From: Saussurea involucrata
Lineage: Eukaryota; Streptophyta; Magnoliopsida; Asterales; Asteraceae
Assembly: GCA_033807775.1 (NCBI GenBank)
Contig: CM066322.1
Location: forward strand, 21,751,001 to 21,815,000
Direction of reading: 5' to 3'
Length of the DNA stretch: 64,000 bases
Made by a program: the position numbers and the translations under genes. Each line of letters starts with the position of its first letter. Positions within the stretch are counted from its first letter, which is position 1. Shown one piece after another: positions 1 to 9,929 of the stretch. The notes beneath the pieces were generated by a model. That model searched no databases. It was not told where the DNA came from and was given only the letters and a program-made list of their open reading frames with translations.

Positions 1-172
1 ATTGGTATGACAAAACTATTCGGAAGATTGGCGGCAATCTGAGCGGTACCACCCACCCTACCCTACCACCTATAGGCGGCCGTCCGTCCTTAACACATAT
101 ACTTCATAAGGAATAAGTGATCAATGGAACCCATATGTAACCACTTCAACATGTACTTAGTTCATAGGCTAA

Positions 173-1185
173 GGGCCTGTTTGTTAGCGGCTTAATGGGA
201 CTCATAGCTTATTCAGTCAACTATACATGACTGTTTGGTAGTGGCTTAATGATATAGAAAGTGACTTATTTATTAAGCTTTTAGGATGGAGCTTTATGTA
301 GAAAACCAAGTTTTGTCCAAACTAGTCTCTCCCAATTAAAAAACATGATCCTTCCATCTATGAAAACACCCTCCCAAACAAAAACCTTTCCAATCTATAC
401 AGACAGATTAATCCACACAGACAACTTTATTCATACAGGACTTAATGAAAAACCAACCAAACAGCCCCTAAGATTTAAATATGGTACAACATACAAATTT
501 TCATCTTTCATCTGTATACAAATTTAAGATTGATTTCTATGAACAAACTTGGTTTAAACTTTAAATACAACATTGAAACAAGCAAGAGAGTCCCACAATT
601 ATTAATGTTGATTATGGAATTTAATTATGATAGTAATACAATAATGTTTGAATTTAGAACAAGAAATACAAAATAGCAAACAAATTGAAACCATGTCTGT
701 TAGAACTTGGAACCCATTTGATCACACCCTATAACCTATTTCAAAGACCATGTTTAAGTGATAACTATGCATGGTCAGGAAGTCCAATGATGAACAGAAA
801 CACAAAAAATGCACTAAGAATGCATCCTATAGTAAAGTAAACCCACATGTTGATGAAGGGAATGGAGGCCATTGATTCAGCCTTGCAGATTGAAAAAATT
901 GGATGCTCACAAATACATCTCTCAACTCCTCCCCTTTGGAGCGGATATCGCATCTCCAAACACCCATGATTCTCTCCTGGTCATGAATCCGCTTATGTCA
1001 AAGAAGACAAAGCACCCCAATGACAATATACGAATTGGAGTGGATTGATGGTGATGGGTTTTGTCTCCCATGAATGTTTTTAAACCAAATTGAGTAAGCC
1101 TCTTTCTATATCATGAAGCCGCTTCCAAACCGAATAAGCTGGAGGAGGTTTCATTTGGCTAGTTAAGTTGTTTCCAAACAGGCCC
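173..1185. mobile_element. MITE-like element with GGGCCTGTTTG terminal inverted repeats
   Basis: The left end reads GGGCCTGTTTGTTAG and the right end, reverse complemented, reads GGGCCTGTTTGGAAA. The homology continues inward through imperfect subterminal inverted repeats containing AGCTTATTC and ATGATATAGAAAG (left about 210-290, right about 1097-1140). The GGGCCTGTTTG start is common in plant PIF/Harbinger and hAT MITEs. I could not find a clean target duplication (left TAA, right TCA), so the superfamily is open. The interior contains a block (about 950-1110) that recurs at 11180-11330, so the interior may be composite. Positions 1-172 in front hold nothing I recognise, although about 140-172 resembles 9535-9560. 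Confidence 0.45.
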
Positions 1186-2800
1186 TCAATTTACATGTGC
1201 GTATCATTAATCTGTTATGCTTTTATTACAAATCAGCAAATTCAGCTCATAGTTAAACCAGGTTGATTGCTGAAAGTTCCTTGTAAGCAGATGAGTCTAT
1301 AAACTAAACATGAAGATAAATTCTACTCTAGACAATATATAGTTTTTTTTATTAACATCAGGTGTGAAAAGGCCTACCTTCCTATATATTTCTTTTCCAT
1401 CATGGCAAACAAGACTAGATTCGAATGCCAAAACTCTTGGAAGATTTTCTCAACGATATCTAATACATCTCCAATTAACATAATCATAACCTTTGAAAAC
1501 CTAATTGATTAAACTTTTCAAAACGCCTTTATTCGAGTGCAAGAAACCGAAGCTGAAACACTCGCACAATATCTATACTTCTGTTTTGGCCATGCAAAGG
1601 GATCATACCAATCTTATCCATATTGTTCCAATTCTATTTGACATCCCTACATCATTGCTTAGAATCAAAGGTTGAAGAAAAGGAAGCAAAGATCAGAAAA
1701 TGGTTGAATAAATCAAACAGCAAGATCCACATGTTGTATGACGATTTCAGTTGGTATCCAATGTTTTGCTAATACAAACCCTATTAGGAAGTTCAAGGTA
1801 AGATGTTTGCTGCACATCTTCACAGAATTGCTAAACTGGAAAACCATCCTGCCACATATCACAAAAAGGTCGATATTAGCTCCAAGTATTTCTAACGCAA
1901 AAAAATGGCAAGATAAAGAGCTTAATCACATTTTCATAAGAAAATAAACTTAATTTTATACAGCAGACTCACTTTGCCTGTATTGTAACGGCTAGTTCTG
2001 TGTAATTTTTTATTATACTCTAGACAAAAAATAAAGCTCTCCTAGAGTTTAAGCAATAGTTGTATGCAGTTATGTGCAACTGACCCTGATAAAAGAAAGC
2101 AACACAAAATCTCAAATGAGATCCAAAAACATTCAAATTCTGAATAAAAGTCATGGGCCATCCATGCATGCCCAAAAGTTCTTTAATAATTCCTCTACTA
2201 AGCTATACGTTTTTAAGGGTATTACCAGTGAGCAAAAGAGAACATCAATTCAGATTTTCCTGATGACTGCTAGAAATAGAAATATACAAATTTAAGTTAT
2301 CCATGTCTTAGGGATTTCAGCATCCTCAAGTCCACTAGGGCAAACCATAAGGTACTTTATAATCAAATTGAGCCAAAGATCAATGGCTTGTTTAACTACC
2401 CACTCTGTCCATTAATTGCTGATGAAACAAACAAAACACATACGAAATCAGAGCAGAGCTTTAAACGGGCAACTGAACAGAATGTTGCAGATTGCTAGCT
2501 TAAAAAGATTACTAGCAACTTGAGCCATCTCTTTTTACTGCCAGGCAAATGTCACAAATTGACGGTAAGAATATCACAGAAAAGACTCCTGCTGTTCCAA
2601 GATATGTAAGGCAAGCAGTTTTAAATATACATGAAAAAAGGAAACCCATTGCCAAAAAAGAAGCCACAAACCAAAATTCCCTCAATATTTTAAAAGGCGG
2701 ATAAGTAAAAATGCAATACAAGACCAATGCTCTGTGGGGAGAATACTTTTCCATTACAGGAACTCTGTCAATTTGGCAGAGTCGAACATGCCTGGAATGC
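640..2800. repeat. Duplicated block R1 of the U6-locus repeat mosaic
   Basis: Long stretches are near copies of 3040-4650 and 9930-11420. Examples are 660-740 with 9951-10020, 1260-1760 with 4007-4570, 1738-1930 with 3378-3600 and 10218-10430, and 2040-2660 with 10449-11070. The copies have many substitutions and indels, and reading frames are not conserved between them, so I see no protein gene. The block contains a decayed U6-like sequence. Block order differs between copies, which indicates repeated local duplication and rearrangement. Positions 2801-3039 between blocks hold nothing recognisable. Confidence 0.6.
1571..1650 (-). pseudogene. Heavily decayed U6 snRNA-like copy
   Basis: Read on the minus strand, this stretch follows the U6 order (GGGATGTCAAATAGAATTGG near the 5' part, then a GATAAGATTGGTATGATCCC-like middle). 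It has many substitutions and has lost the 3' oligo-U region. Flanking DNA aligns with that of the copy at 4353-4456, so it arose by duplication of the locus and not by retroposition. It is not expected to be functional. Confidence 0.6.
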
Positions 2801-3039
2801 ACAGTCTAAACATTTTGTATGCTTTATTTACTACTTATGACTCGTGGTCGTGGCTAGACAACATTTTTTAAATGCCGCAAATTTGTAACTTCTCTCCAAA
2901 GCATTAACGATTTGTCATCAAATGGTCGGTCTGCTTATCGTGAATCTTACTTTCCCTTCCTCATCTCTCATGATGTAATATTATCTCTTTAATACCAAAA
3001 AAAATGAAAGACCACTACAGTAAAACATCAACTATCAAA

Positions 3040-4650
3040 GACCAAGTTGAAGTGACAAACATGCATAATTGTAACCATCAGGAAGTCCAATGGTGAACAT
3101 CTCTCTCGATTGATATTTTCTCGGAATAAGGTAGTTTTTGAAGATCGTTCACCTCTCTCGATTGATATTTTCTTCAAAACCCAGCTAGCTTCGTTCCTCT
3201 GCATCTCATAGCTTTTCTCAACCTCCTAGTCTGGGTGGTGCTCCATAGTCCATCCAGACTGGCTTGAGTTCTTGGCTGTTGGTGTGGAGGCAGTTAAATT
3301 CAGGTTTGAACTCTTCTGCAAAATGATATCAGTGGTCGTAATATGTGCTAAATCCAACATCACAAGTTCCGACAACAAAGTAATGTTTCGCTAATACAAA
3401 CCCTGTTAGGAAATTCCAGGTAAGATGTTTGTTGCAGCTTTATAAGCATGGGATTCTGATGCAACTTCACAGAATTGCGGAAATGGAAAACCACCCTGCC
3501 ACAGAACACAAAAGTATAGATATTGGATACAAGTATTTCCAACAAGAAAAAATGGCAATTATAATCACATTTTTATAAGAAAATACGTTTCATTTCATTC
3601 AAACTTCAAGTAAGGCTTCATCATGCACTTTCTCGTCTTTCATCTTCTCAGATGATATCTATAATAACTAGTAGATCTATAGCTAATAGATCTCCAAGAC
3701 CTTCAAGGCTTCAATTAAAGTAATTAGCATCATCAAGGTGGAAGAACCCCGTCCAAGGGAGGCAAAGAACTAAAACAGATAGCAGACAAGGCGACATACA
3801 TAAGCTTCTAGTAGCTGAGCGAATAAGCTTCTTTCTAGATCATTAAGCCGCTTCCAAACACCACAACATGGCTGACCGAATAAGCTGGAGGTTTCATCGA
3901 GTTAGTTAAGCTGTTTCCAATGTGCATCATTAATTTGTGAATGCTAGTTCTTTTGTGTTCAATTTTACTACAAATCAGCAAATTCAGCTCACAGTTACAC
4001 CTGGTTGATTGCTGAAAGATCCTTGTAAGCATGAGTATATAAATTAAACATGAAGATAAATTCTACTCTAGACAATATAGTTTTTTATTAACATCGAGTG
4101 AAAAGGCCTACCATCCTATATAAGTTTTTTTTTTCATTGTGGCCAACAAGACTAGACTCGAATGCCAAAACTCTTTCAAGATTTTCTTGAAGATATATAG
4201 TACATCTCCAAGACCTTCGGTTAACATAGTCATAACCAGAGAAAATCTGATTGATTAAACATTTTCAAAATGCCTTCATTTAAGTGCAAGTAACTGAAGT
4301 TGAAACACAGTCACATATCTATATCGGGGAAGATGTAGAGCAAAAGGGGGACAAAAGAATTTGGAAAAATTTCTATATCTGTGTTTTGGCCTTGCACAGG
4401 GGTGATGCCAATCTTATCTGTATTGTTCAAATTCTATTTGGCATCCCCAAAGGGACAACCACTGCTCAGAATCAAAGGATGAAGAAAAGGAAGCAAATGT
4501 CACAAAAATGGTTGAAGAAATCAAAAGCAAGATCCACAGGTTGTATGATGATTTTTAGTTGGTATTCAACCACTTATCATAGCCATTGCTTAGAATCATC
4601 ATTGTTACTACATTTTCTGTCACAAATCATCATAAACATCATAATTTGAG
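3040..4650. repeat. Duplicated block R2 of the U6-locus repeat mosaic
   Basis: Near copy of parts of 640-1760 and 9930-10430. Blocks 3045-3110, 3300-3600 and 3830-4570 each have a counterpart elsewhere in the first 11.4 kb. It includes a second decayed U6 copy. At about 4254-4300 the 3' flank of that copy also resembles the flank of the intact U6 gene (about 4750-4800), which links the mosaic to the U6 locus. No conserved protein frame was found. Confidence 0.6.
4353..4456 (-). pseudogene. Decayed U6 snRNA copy
   Basis: The reverse complement starts GTCCCTTTGGGGATGCC and keeps the U6 layout through to the CCAAATTC end, spanning the full length of the gene. It carries about twenty substitutions by eye, including in the ACAGAGA and AGC catalytic regions that are invariant in working U6. 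The upstream side (above 4456) has no clear upstream sequence element. It looks like a non-functional paralogue of the intact gene 560 bp away. Confidence 0.8.
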
Positions 4651-4656
4651 ACCGGC

Positions 4657-4960
4657 CATGGCAAACAAATTGACCACAACCACCTCATGTGTAACAAACA
4701 TGTTAAATTTCACAAAATTGTCAACCATAATTTGAAACCTAGTTCATAAATCATTTTCAAACAGCCCTAATTGAAGTGCAAAGAGTACACAGATATAATT
4801 TATAAACTAAGAAAGCGAAGTTTTAATGGATACCTCCTCAAAATGCGCCCATGGCTGCGGCACCGGTCGTTGATGGAGTTCGAACCCTAGGTCAATATAA
4901 GGAGACGATAATCAACCCAAAAAAAAGAGATAACTCGGTGACCAGAACGTGAAAACATAC
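4657..4960. other. U6 3'-side flank, no gene recognised
   Basis: Part of this stretch (about 4740-4800) is paralogous to the flanks of the decayed U6 copies. A GC-richer patch at about 4840-4900 looks like a plant 5' leader on the minus strand, but the only ATG there opens a four-codon frame. No protein gene is supported. Confidence 0.4.
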
Positions 4961-5012
4961 GACCATTGATGAATTAGGGTTTTGACGAAGACGACGATGG
5001 CAAAATGGGGAT

Positions 5013-5019
5013 AAAAAAA
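5013..5019 (-). terminator. Pol III oligo-T terminator of U6
   Basis: On the minus strand seven consecutive T residues directly follow the CCAAA end of U6. This is the standard RNA polymerase III stop signal and also supplies the 3' oligo-U tract of the RNA. Confidence 0.9.
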
Positions 5020-5065
5020 TTTGGACCATTTCTCGATTTGTGCGTGTCATCCTTGCGCAGGGGCC

Positions 5066-5097
<32 letters not shown>

Positions 5098-5117
5098 TCG
5101 GATGTCCCCGAAGGGAC
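5016..5117 (-). ncRNA. U6: U6 spliceosomal snRNA, intact
   Basis: The reverse complement from 5117 reads GTCCCTTCGGGGACATCCG and continues through the ACAGAGA box, the AGC triad region and GCGCAAGGATGACACGCA to CCAAATTTT. By eye I find no difference from the conserved plant U6 sequence over about 102 nt. U6 base-pairs with the 5' splice site and U2 and forms the metal-binding catalytic core of the spliceosome in the nucleus. An upstream sequence element and a degenerate TATA box lie at the spacing expected for a Pol III snRNA promoter, and a T7 terminator follows. Two decayed copies lie on the same strand at 4353-4456 and 1571-1650. This is likely a real, transcribed locus. The unusual TATA box is the only reservation. 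Confidence 0.95.
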
Positions 5118-5139
5118 GATGGTAGTTGCTGAGCTCCGG

Positions 5140-5147
5140 TATGTGAA
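5140..5147 (-). promoter_or_regulatory. Degenerate TATA box of U6
   Basis: TTCACATA on the minus strand sits at about -23 to -30 from the U6 start, exactly where the TTTATATA box of plant U6 genes lies, but two positions differ from that consensus. The 24-bp gap to the upstream element is the spacing typical of Pol III (the Pol II snRNA spacing is about 10 bp longer). Confidence 0.6.
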
Positions 5148-5171
5148 GCAACCAGCAGTTGTTCTTTTAGT

Positions 5172-5182
5172 CGGTGTGGGAC
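5172..5182 (-). promoter_or_regulatory. Upstream sequence element (USE) of U6
   Basis: GTCCCACACCG on the minus strand matches the plant snRNA USE consensus RTCCCACATCG at ten of eleven positions. It lies at about -55 to -65. The USE binds the SNAPc complex and is needed for plant snRNA transcription. Confidence 0.85.
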
Positions 5183-5346
5183 GAGCTGACTTCAAACCCA
5201 ACTAAATTCTTTCCAGAAATCAAATCAACCGTCTCAAAAAAAAATTCCTTTTTTTTAATTTAATCAACAAACTAGTAAACAAATAAACTAGCATTTTGTC
5301 CTTTAAATAATCTATTTTGTGATTCAATAAAAACAGATAAATTAAT

Positions 5347-5646
5347 AGAAATACTCAACTTTGACTCCTGACTTACAAAAATACTCAAACTCTTCCCAAT
5401 TTAACCAAAATATCCAAAATCACGGACTCCTTACAAAAGTTGGATTCCCACCCTTGATATTGTCCGTGAACCACATGGTTGTCCGCGATAGAGGATGGAG
5501 ATGTCCACGAAGCTTGGGTTTTTCATGAAATTGATTTGAATCCGTGATCACGGGGTATTTCACGGATTTTTTTGGGTATTTTGGTTAAATTGGGGAGAGT
5601 TTGAGCATTTTTGTAAGTGGGGAGTCCAACTTGGGGCATTTCAATG
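5347..5646. mobile_element. Foldback MITE of about 300 bp
   Basis: About 80 bp at the left (GACTCCTGACTTACAAAAAT, then CTCAAACTCTTCCCAATTTA) recur inverted at the right end around 5560-5640 with few mismatches. The two arms would pair almost along their length, with a centre at 5450-5540. I did not find an unambiguous target duplication, so the superfamily is not assigned. Confidence 0.55.
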
Positions 5647-5982
5647 AAAGACTCTAAAAAAAGCCTAACGTTTTTTCCAAATGACATACATATTGATTGT
5701 AAAAGTTGATCATATGTGAAATAAAATATCGTAATTATTGTTTGGTAACTAATGTTCATATGATAAATTCATAGAATTGTAGTCTGTCGACTCATGTATT
5801 TGAACCAAACATTAAAATTGGTTTGAAGCACTAAAAAGTAAAAACACAAATTCAAGTCTTGAATTATATGGTGAAAATAGATTAGTAGTATTTTTGCAGG
5901 TATTTTCATAACCAAGTAAAATATTTCAGTAATTGAATTAAATAAATTCAAATTCAAACAATATCTCCATGTAGGATGTACC

Positions 5983-6660
5983 TAGGGGTGCTCAAAAACC
6001 CAACCAATTCGACCAACCCGACGTGAAATAACCCAACCCGAAGCAACCCGATGTCCAATCGAGTTGTAAAATCTTCAAACCGTATGTATTGGGTTGATAT
6101 CGGGTTACGAGAATTTGAACCCAACCCAACCCGATGAACCCGATATACTTTTATTTTTTGAATTTAATATGATTGTTAAGTCTCTATTAATATGTATATT
6201 ACGGTTACACCTTTACGTATCCTATATATATATATTCAATCTCTTATCCATCTCTATATAACTTCTTCACACACACAAACATATATATATATATATAGTA
6301 AATGTTGACATATATATGCAAATTGAGAAAAACAGTTGAAGGCGATGTGTTTAAGATCTAAGAAATATGTCAATTGGAGACGTCGAGTTATTTGATTATA
6401 TTTGGTTTAACATTTTTATACGTAGTATGAATCATCGATTGTTTTTTAAAGACATGTTTCCTTTATTTTTATGTTTCTAATTTTGATTTTACCTTGTTTA
6501 AACACAACCCGATTAACCCGACCAACCCGAACGGGTTGGGTTGGGTTAAGTTGTACCTTTGTTTGGGTTGGGTTGGGTTGAAATTTTTTCAAACCGCCAA
6601 CATTGGGTTGATGTGTCGAAATGCTTTCAACCCGATCAACGCAACCCGTGAGCACCCCTA
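5983..6660. mobile_element. hAT-type MITE with 8-bp target duplication
   Basis: The ends are exact inverted repeats, TAGGGGTGCTCA at 5983-5994 and TGAGCACCCCTA at 6649-6660. The flanking octamers are GATGTACC (5975-5982) and TATGTACC (6661-6668), seven of eight identical, as expected for hAT. The interior ends are rich in AACCCGA / GGTTGGGTTGGG runs on opposite strands. No transposase frame is present. The apparent ORFs around 6450-6680 come from the low-complexity repeats. Confidence 0.8.
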
Positions 6661-6701
6661 TATGTACCTATCTTATTAGAGTATTTTGATCATTTTACTT
6701 A

Positions 6702-6988
6702 GGGGCCGTTTACCAAACACTTATTTGGGTAAGTGTTTACCAAATCACATTATCTATCAGATTGGTATGGCAAGAACCAAAAATCTTACCCGATAAGAGC
6801 GAATGAAAGGACCGAGAGTCTTACCTCGGTAAGTGATGGCGACGGCTCTTACCACGATTAGCGCTTACCGGGTGAATTGTTGCATATGAAACCGGTTTGG
6901 CGGACTAAAATCTTACCCGGTAAGTAAATGATAGTGTTAATTTTGACCGGTAAGCGCTTATCCGGGTAAGCATATGGTAAATTGCCCC
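6702..6988. mobile_element. Tourist-type MITE, copy 1
   Basis: The terminal inverted repeats are GGGGCCGTTTACCA at the left and GGGGCAATTTACCA at the right (reverse complemented). TTA lies directly outside both ends (6699-6701 and 6989-6991), the target duplication of the PIF/Harbinger superfamily. The interior has repeated CTTACC / GGTAAG pairs. A second copy begins at 7238. Confidence 0.85.
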
Positions 6989-6991
6989 TTA

Positions 6992-7234
6992 GTTTAATTT
7001 TGTAATTATTTTTCTTTTCTCATTCTTATGCATATCTCAATTTTCAAAATTGTTTTGATTTTGTAATATTCTTATTATTTTAGAGAATCCAACGTTTAAT
7101 GTGTGTGTTTTGCCAATCAAGATAAAAACTCATGCAAAGCTCATTTAATAGGGTTCCACAAACACATGATGGAGTGACCATCCAACTCAAACCAAAAATA
7201 AGTTGATAATTGGATCAAAACTTTTGTGGTAAAC
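6992..7234. other. Spacer between Tourist copies, nothing recognised
   Basis: AT-rich sequence with no frame, repeat pair or RNA gene that I can support. Confidence 0.4.
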
Positions 7235-7781
7235 TTAGGGGTTGTTTACAAAACTTTTACTCACAAGTATTTACCAGGTCAGTTTACCTTGTCGGATAAA
7301 CATTTTAAAGATTGAGAATCTTACCCGGTAAGAGCAATGACAAGAACCGAGAGTCTTACCCGATATGAGAGTGACGACTCTTACCCGATAAAAATTTACC
7401 GCATAAATTGTTGCATATGATGTCGCTTTAATATACTAAAATCTTACCCTATAAGTACATAAAAATGCTGGCTTTTATCGGTTAACGCACCAAGTAAGCA
7501 TTAGGCCATCCGCAACGCATTAATAAAAGCCCTCAACGCCACATCAGCGCCACATCAGCTAAGCCCTCAAGCCCTAAACACCCCCAGCGCATAACTAAAA
7601 GCCCTCAAGCCCTTAATGCCACATCAGCGCCACATCATTTTTTTAATTCTTTTATTTATACATTTAATTATTTAACAAAATAAAAATATTTATATATTTT
7701 TGAATAAATAAAAATAAGATAAATAATAAAAATAAAAATTCATATCATTCATTAAAAATATAAATTACAAAATACAAAACA

Positions 7782-9079
7782 CTACCAATTATGAAATTTT
7801 TTAATTTGCTCTTTTCTCTTTAAAGTAACCCTCAAAACGTCTCCCGTAAGGTGATCATGCGAGGTCATGAAAAACTCGAAGTTTTTCTCAAATCGTTTTG
7901 AGCGTTCGATTTCGAGTTCTTGTTCCAACCTATCTCGTTCGAGTTTTGAGCGTTCGATTTCGAGATCGAGTTTTTTCATTTTGTATTTCATTGTATCATC
8001 AATCTTGTCGTTGAACGTCGTCAACAACTGAGTAACACTTTCGTTCGTATTCGACCCGGACGTATTACTCGTTGATGTTTTTTTTGCCTTGTTTCTCCCG
8101 ATGGGTCGTTGAAGTTGCTCGATGGAGTTGTCGTCATCGTCATCATTGGAAGGGTTGGTACGTTTTGAACCCCGCGATGAAGTTGTCGTCATCGTTGGAA
8201 CGGCTCCCCATTTTGGACATTTTTTGAGGACTTCCCAAGCTTGTTCTTTAGAGAAAGCAAACCCTTGTTGTGCTTGGTACCGTTCGTGTGCCACTCGTGA
8301 AATGTCAGCATCACTCATTCCGCTTGATCTATTATTGACCAAGTTGTTGTAGATGCCGCCAAAAAGAGCAATTTTTTTATTCAGGTCGTTGAACTTGATG
8401 TTGAGTTGATGAGTTGTTCTATAATTGGCGTGACCCATCAAACTATAGAACACTTCCCCGATTCGGGTCCAAAAACCTTCTACATTTATGTAAATTCAAG
8501 TATAAGAATATTAACAAGAATAATAATAATAATAATAATATTAATAATAACAATAATAATAATAATAATAACAATAAAAATATTACCATGGGTTTGTGCG
8601 TTACCGATAACGGGGTCCTCCGAAACGTCAACTCACGCCGACACTAACGCGAGTTCCTCCTCGTTAGTCCACATCTGTTTGGGGGCTCTATTTTCATATT
8701 GTTTGCTTTTTCCTTTTCTCGATGGTCTCGGGTTTGATGGTTGTGTGTAGATGGATTGTGGTGTGTGCGGGCTAGTATGTTGGGTTTCCGGAACAATGTC
8801 GTCGGCGAGATTGATTGCGGGTGAAGGAATATTGTAGTTGGCCGGAGTAAAATCTTGTTCAATCAAACCGGGACGTGTAAATTGGTAAGGAAATTGTTGG
8901 TGAAATTGTTGCGGATATTGTGGCGGATTTTGTTGCGACCATTGTGGCGGAATTTGTTGCGACCATTGCAGACGATAACCTTGTTGTGTAAACGCTTGGA
9001 AACCAAGCTCCGGGTCTTCTTGCGGTTGTGGTGTATCCGGTCGGTTACGACGGGATATAGGTGTTTTGTTTGGATTCAT
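7782..9079 (-). pseudogene. Harbinger Myb/SANT-like DNA-binding ORF, one nonsense codon
   Basis: Exon 1 runs 9079-8587 and exon 2 runs 8479-7782, with a 107-nt intron (GT at 8586, AG ending at 8480). The N-terminus is Gln/Pro-rich. The Myb/SANT-like helices begin at KQMWTNEEELALVSA and continue in exon 2 with FWTRIGEVFYSLMGH and the QLNIKFNDLNKKIALF region. A DDDDDN acidic patch and a charged C-terminal coiled coil (LDLEIERSKLERDRLEQELE) follow. In PIF/Harbinger transposons this protein binds the ends and helps the transposase enter the nucleus. Plant databases often mislabel relatives as glutathione S-transferase T3-like or NAM-associated. A TGA at 8633-8635 falls where relatives have a conserved Trp, and the frame is otherwise open, so the decay looks recent. 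Confidence 0.85.
8514..8584. repeat. (AAT)n microsatellite in the Myb-like ORF intron
   Basis: Runs of AAT with a few ATT/CAA interruptions fill most of the 107-nt intron. It explains the Asn-rich and Leu-rich frames seen here on the two strands, which are not genes. Confidence 0.85.
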
Positions 9080-9608
9080 GATGAAATTTGAGAGAGTTTG
9101 AGAGATTGTTGGTGTGGAAAAAAAAGAGGTTGAGGGTTAATATATATAGTGTGATTAAATTGAAAAAAATAAAATAAAATAAAATAAAAAGTAGCCGTTT
9201 GAATAAAAAATTTATAAAAAAAAATAAACAAAACACCATCGGGTTCCTCGGGTTTTCAAACCCGCACCCCGAGCCCGAGCCCCAAGCCCGCGTACCCCGC
9301 ACCGCTGCCCGCAGGCGAGCCCGAGCCCGAGGCGGTGCGGATGGTCTTAGATAAACCATAAACGGCCCATTATTTTATATACTGTTAGTAATAAAAGTAA
9401 ACGTTTTGTTTTGGTATACCTCATATTCTTATAGATTATTGTAGTTGCAACATTTTCATTTTTGCAAAAATTTTTTGAATCAAGTCTTCAATTGGTATGA
9501 CAAAAGAGATAAAAAAGAAGGCGATAAATAAAATTCATATGGAAGCACTTCAACATAGGCTAAGATTAAATAAGTTACACTGTACACATTTTGATTTTCA
9601 TTTCAGTA

Positions 9609-9682
9609 CAATTTTTTTTTGGATAACCGTGGGTTTCCGGGCCAGCTTACGCGCACCGACTAATCCCCGGGCGAAATTTGTC
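9609..9682. repeat. Fragment of a dispersed plant repeat (possible SINE tail)
   Basis: It contains GGATAACCGTGGGTTTCCGG followed by GCCAGCTTACGCGCACCGAC, a motif I recall as dispersed widely through angiosperm genomes and similar to the 3' domain of some plant SINEs. No Pol III A/B boxes or tail were found, so it is at most a fragment. The assignment rests on memory of the motif. Confidence 0.3.
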
Positions 9683-9929
9683 TAAAGTTTGTTTCTTTCA
9701 TGTGGAAAAATAAAGCATTTTATTTAGATATTACAATAGAGGAATGGTCAGACGAAAACATGGTCAAAATAAGAGAACAATCAAATCACATACGAAATCA
9801 CGTTTGAAGTTCGACGCATGGGTGTACGAGCAACTTGCCCATGACCAAGGTCACACGTAATCACAAGTTTAGTGTAAAACCACATGCGATTTGGCGTTAT
9901 CATGTTCCCTTATTTGGTCATTATTAATA

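Larger units (their letters stand above)
7504..9346 (-). mobile_element. PIF/Harbinger element carrying only the Myb-like ORF
   Basis: The left end is GGCCATCCGCAACGC, the right end reverse complemented is GACCATCCGCACCGC, and TTA flanks both sides (7501-7503 and 9347-9349). Subterminal regions hold CCCTCAAGCCC and CACATCAGCGC repeats at the left and a GC-rich CCCGAGCCCGAG tract at the right. One spliced gene (the Myb/SANT-like ORF, minus strand) occupies 7782-9079. The DDE transposase that autonomous elements also encode is absent, so this copy can move only in trans. Confidence 0.88.
7238..9369. mobile_element. Tourist-type MITE, copy 2, split by a Harbinger insertion
   Basis: It starts GGGGTTGTTTAC after TTA (7235-7237) and follows copy 1 through the TCTTACCCGGTAAGAG core. 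It stops at 7500, resumes at 9350 with GATAAACCATAAACGGCCC, and has TTA again at 9370-9372. The resumed piece is the missing right end of the MITE, equivalent to GGTAAATTGCCCC in copy 1. The 1.84 kb between is a separate element with its own TTA duplication. The MITE is therefore about 285 bp of its own sequence and was a target for a related transposon. Confidence 0.8.

Noticed and set aside
3360..3545. Possible conserved small protein shared with 10106-10369 (CGRVVF.F.NSVK)
   Set aside because: The two copies are DNA repeats; the frames diverge by indels after about 20 codons, so there is no sign of coding selection.
8406..8750. Plus-strand frames opposite the Harbinger gene with Ile-rich or Asn-rich runs
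   Set aside because: They are translations of the (AAT)n intron and of the antisense strand.
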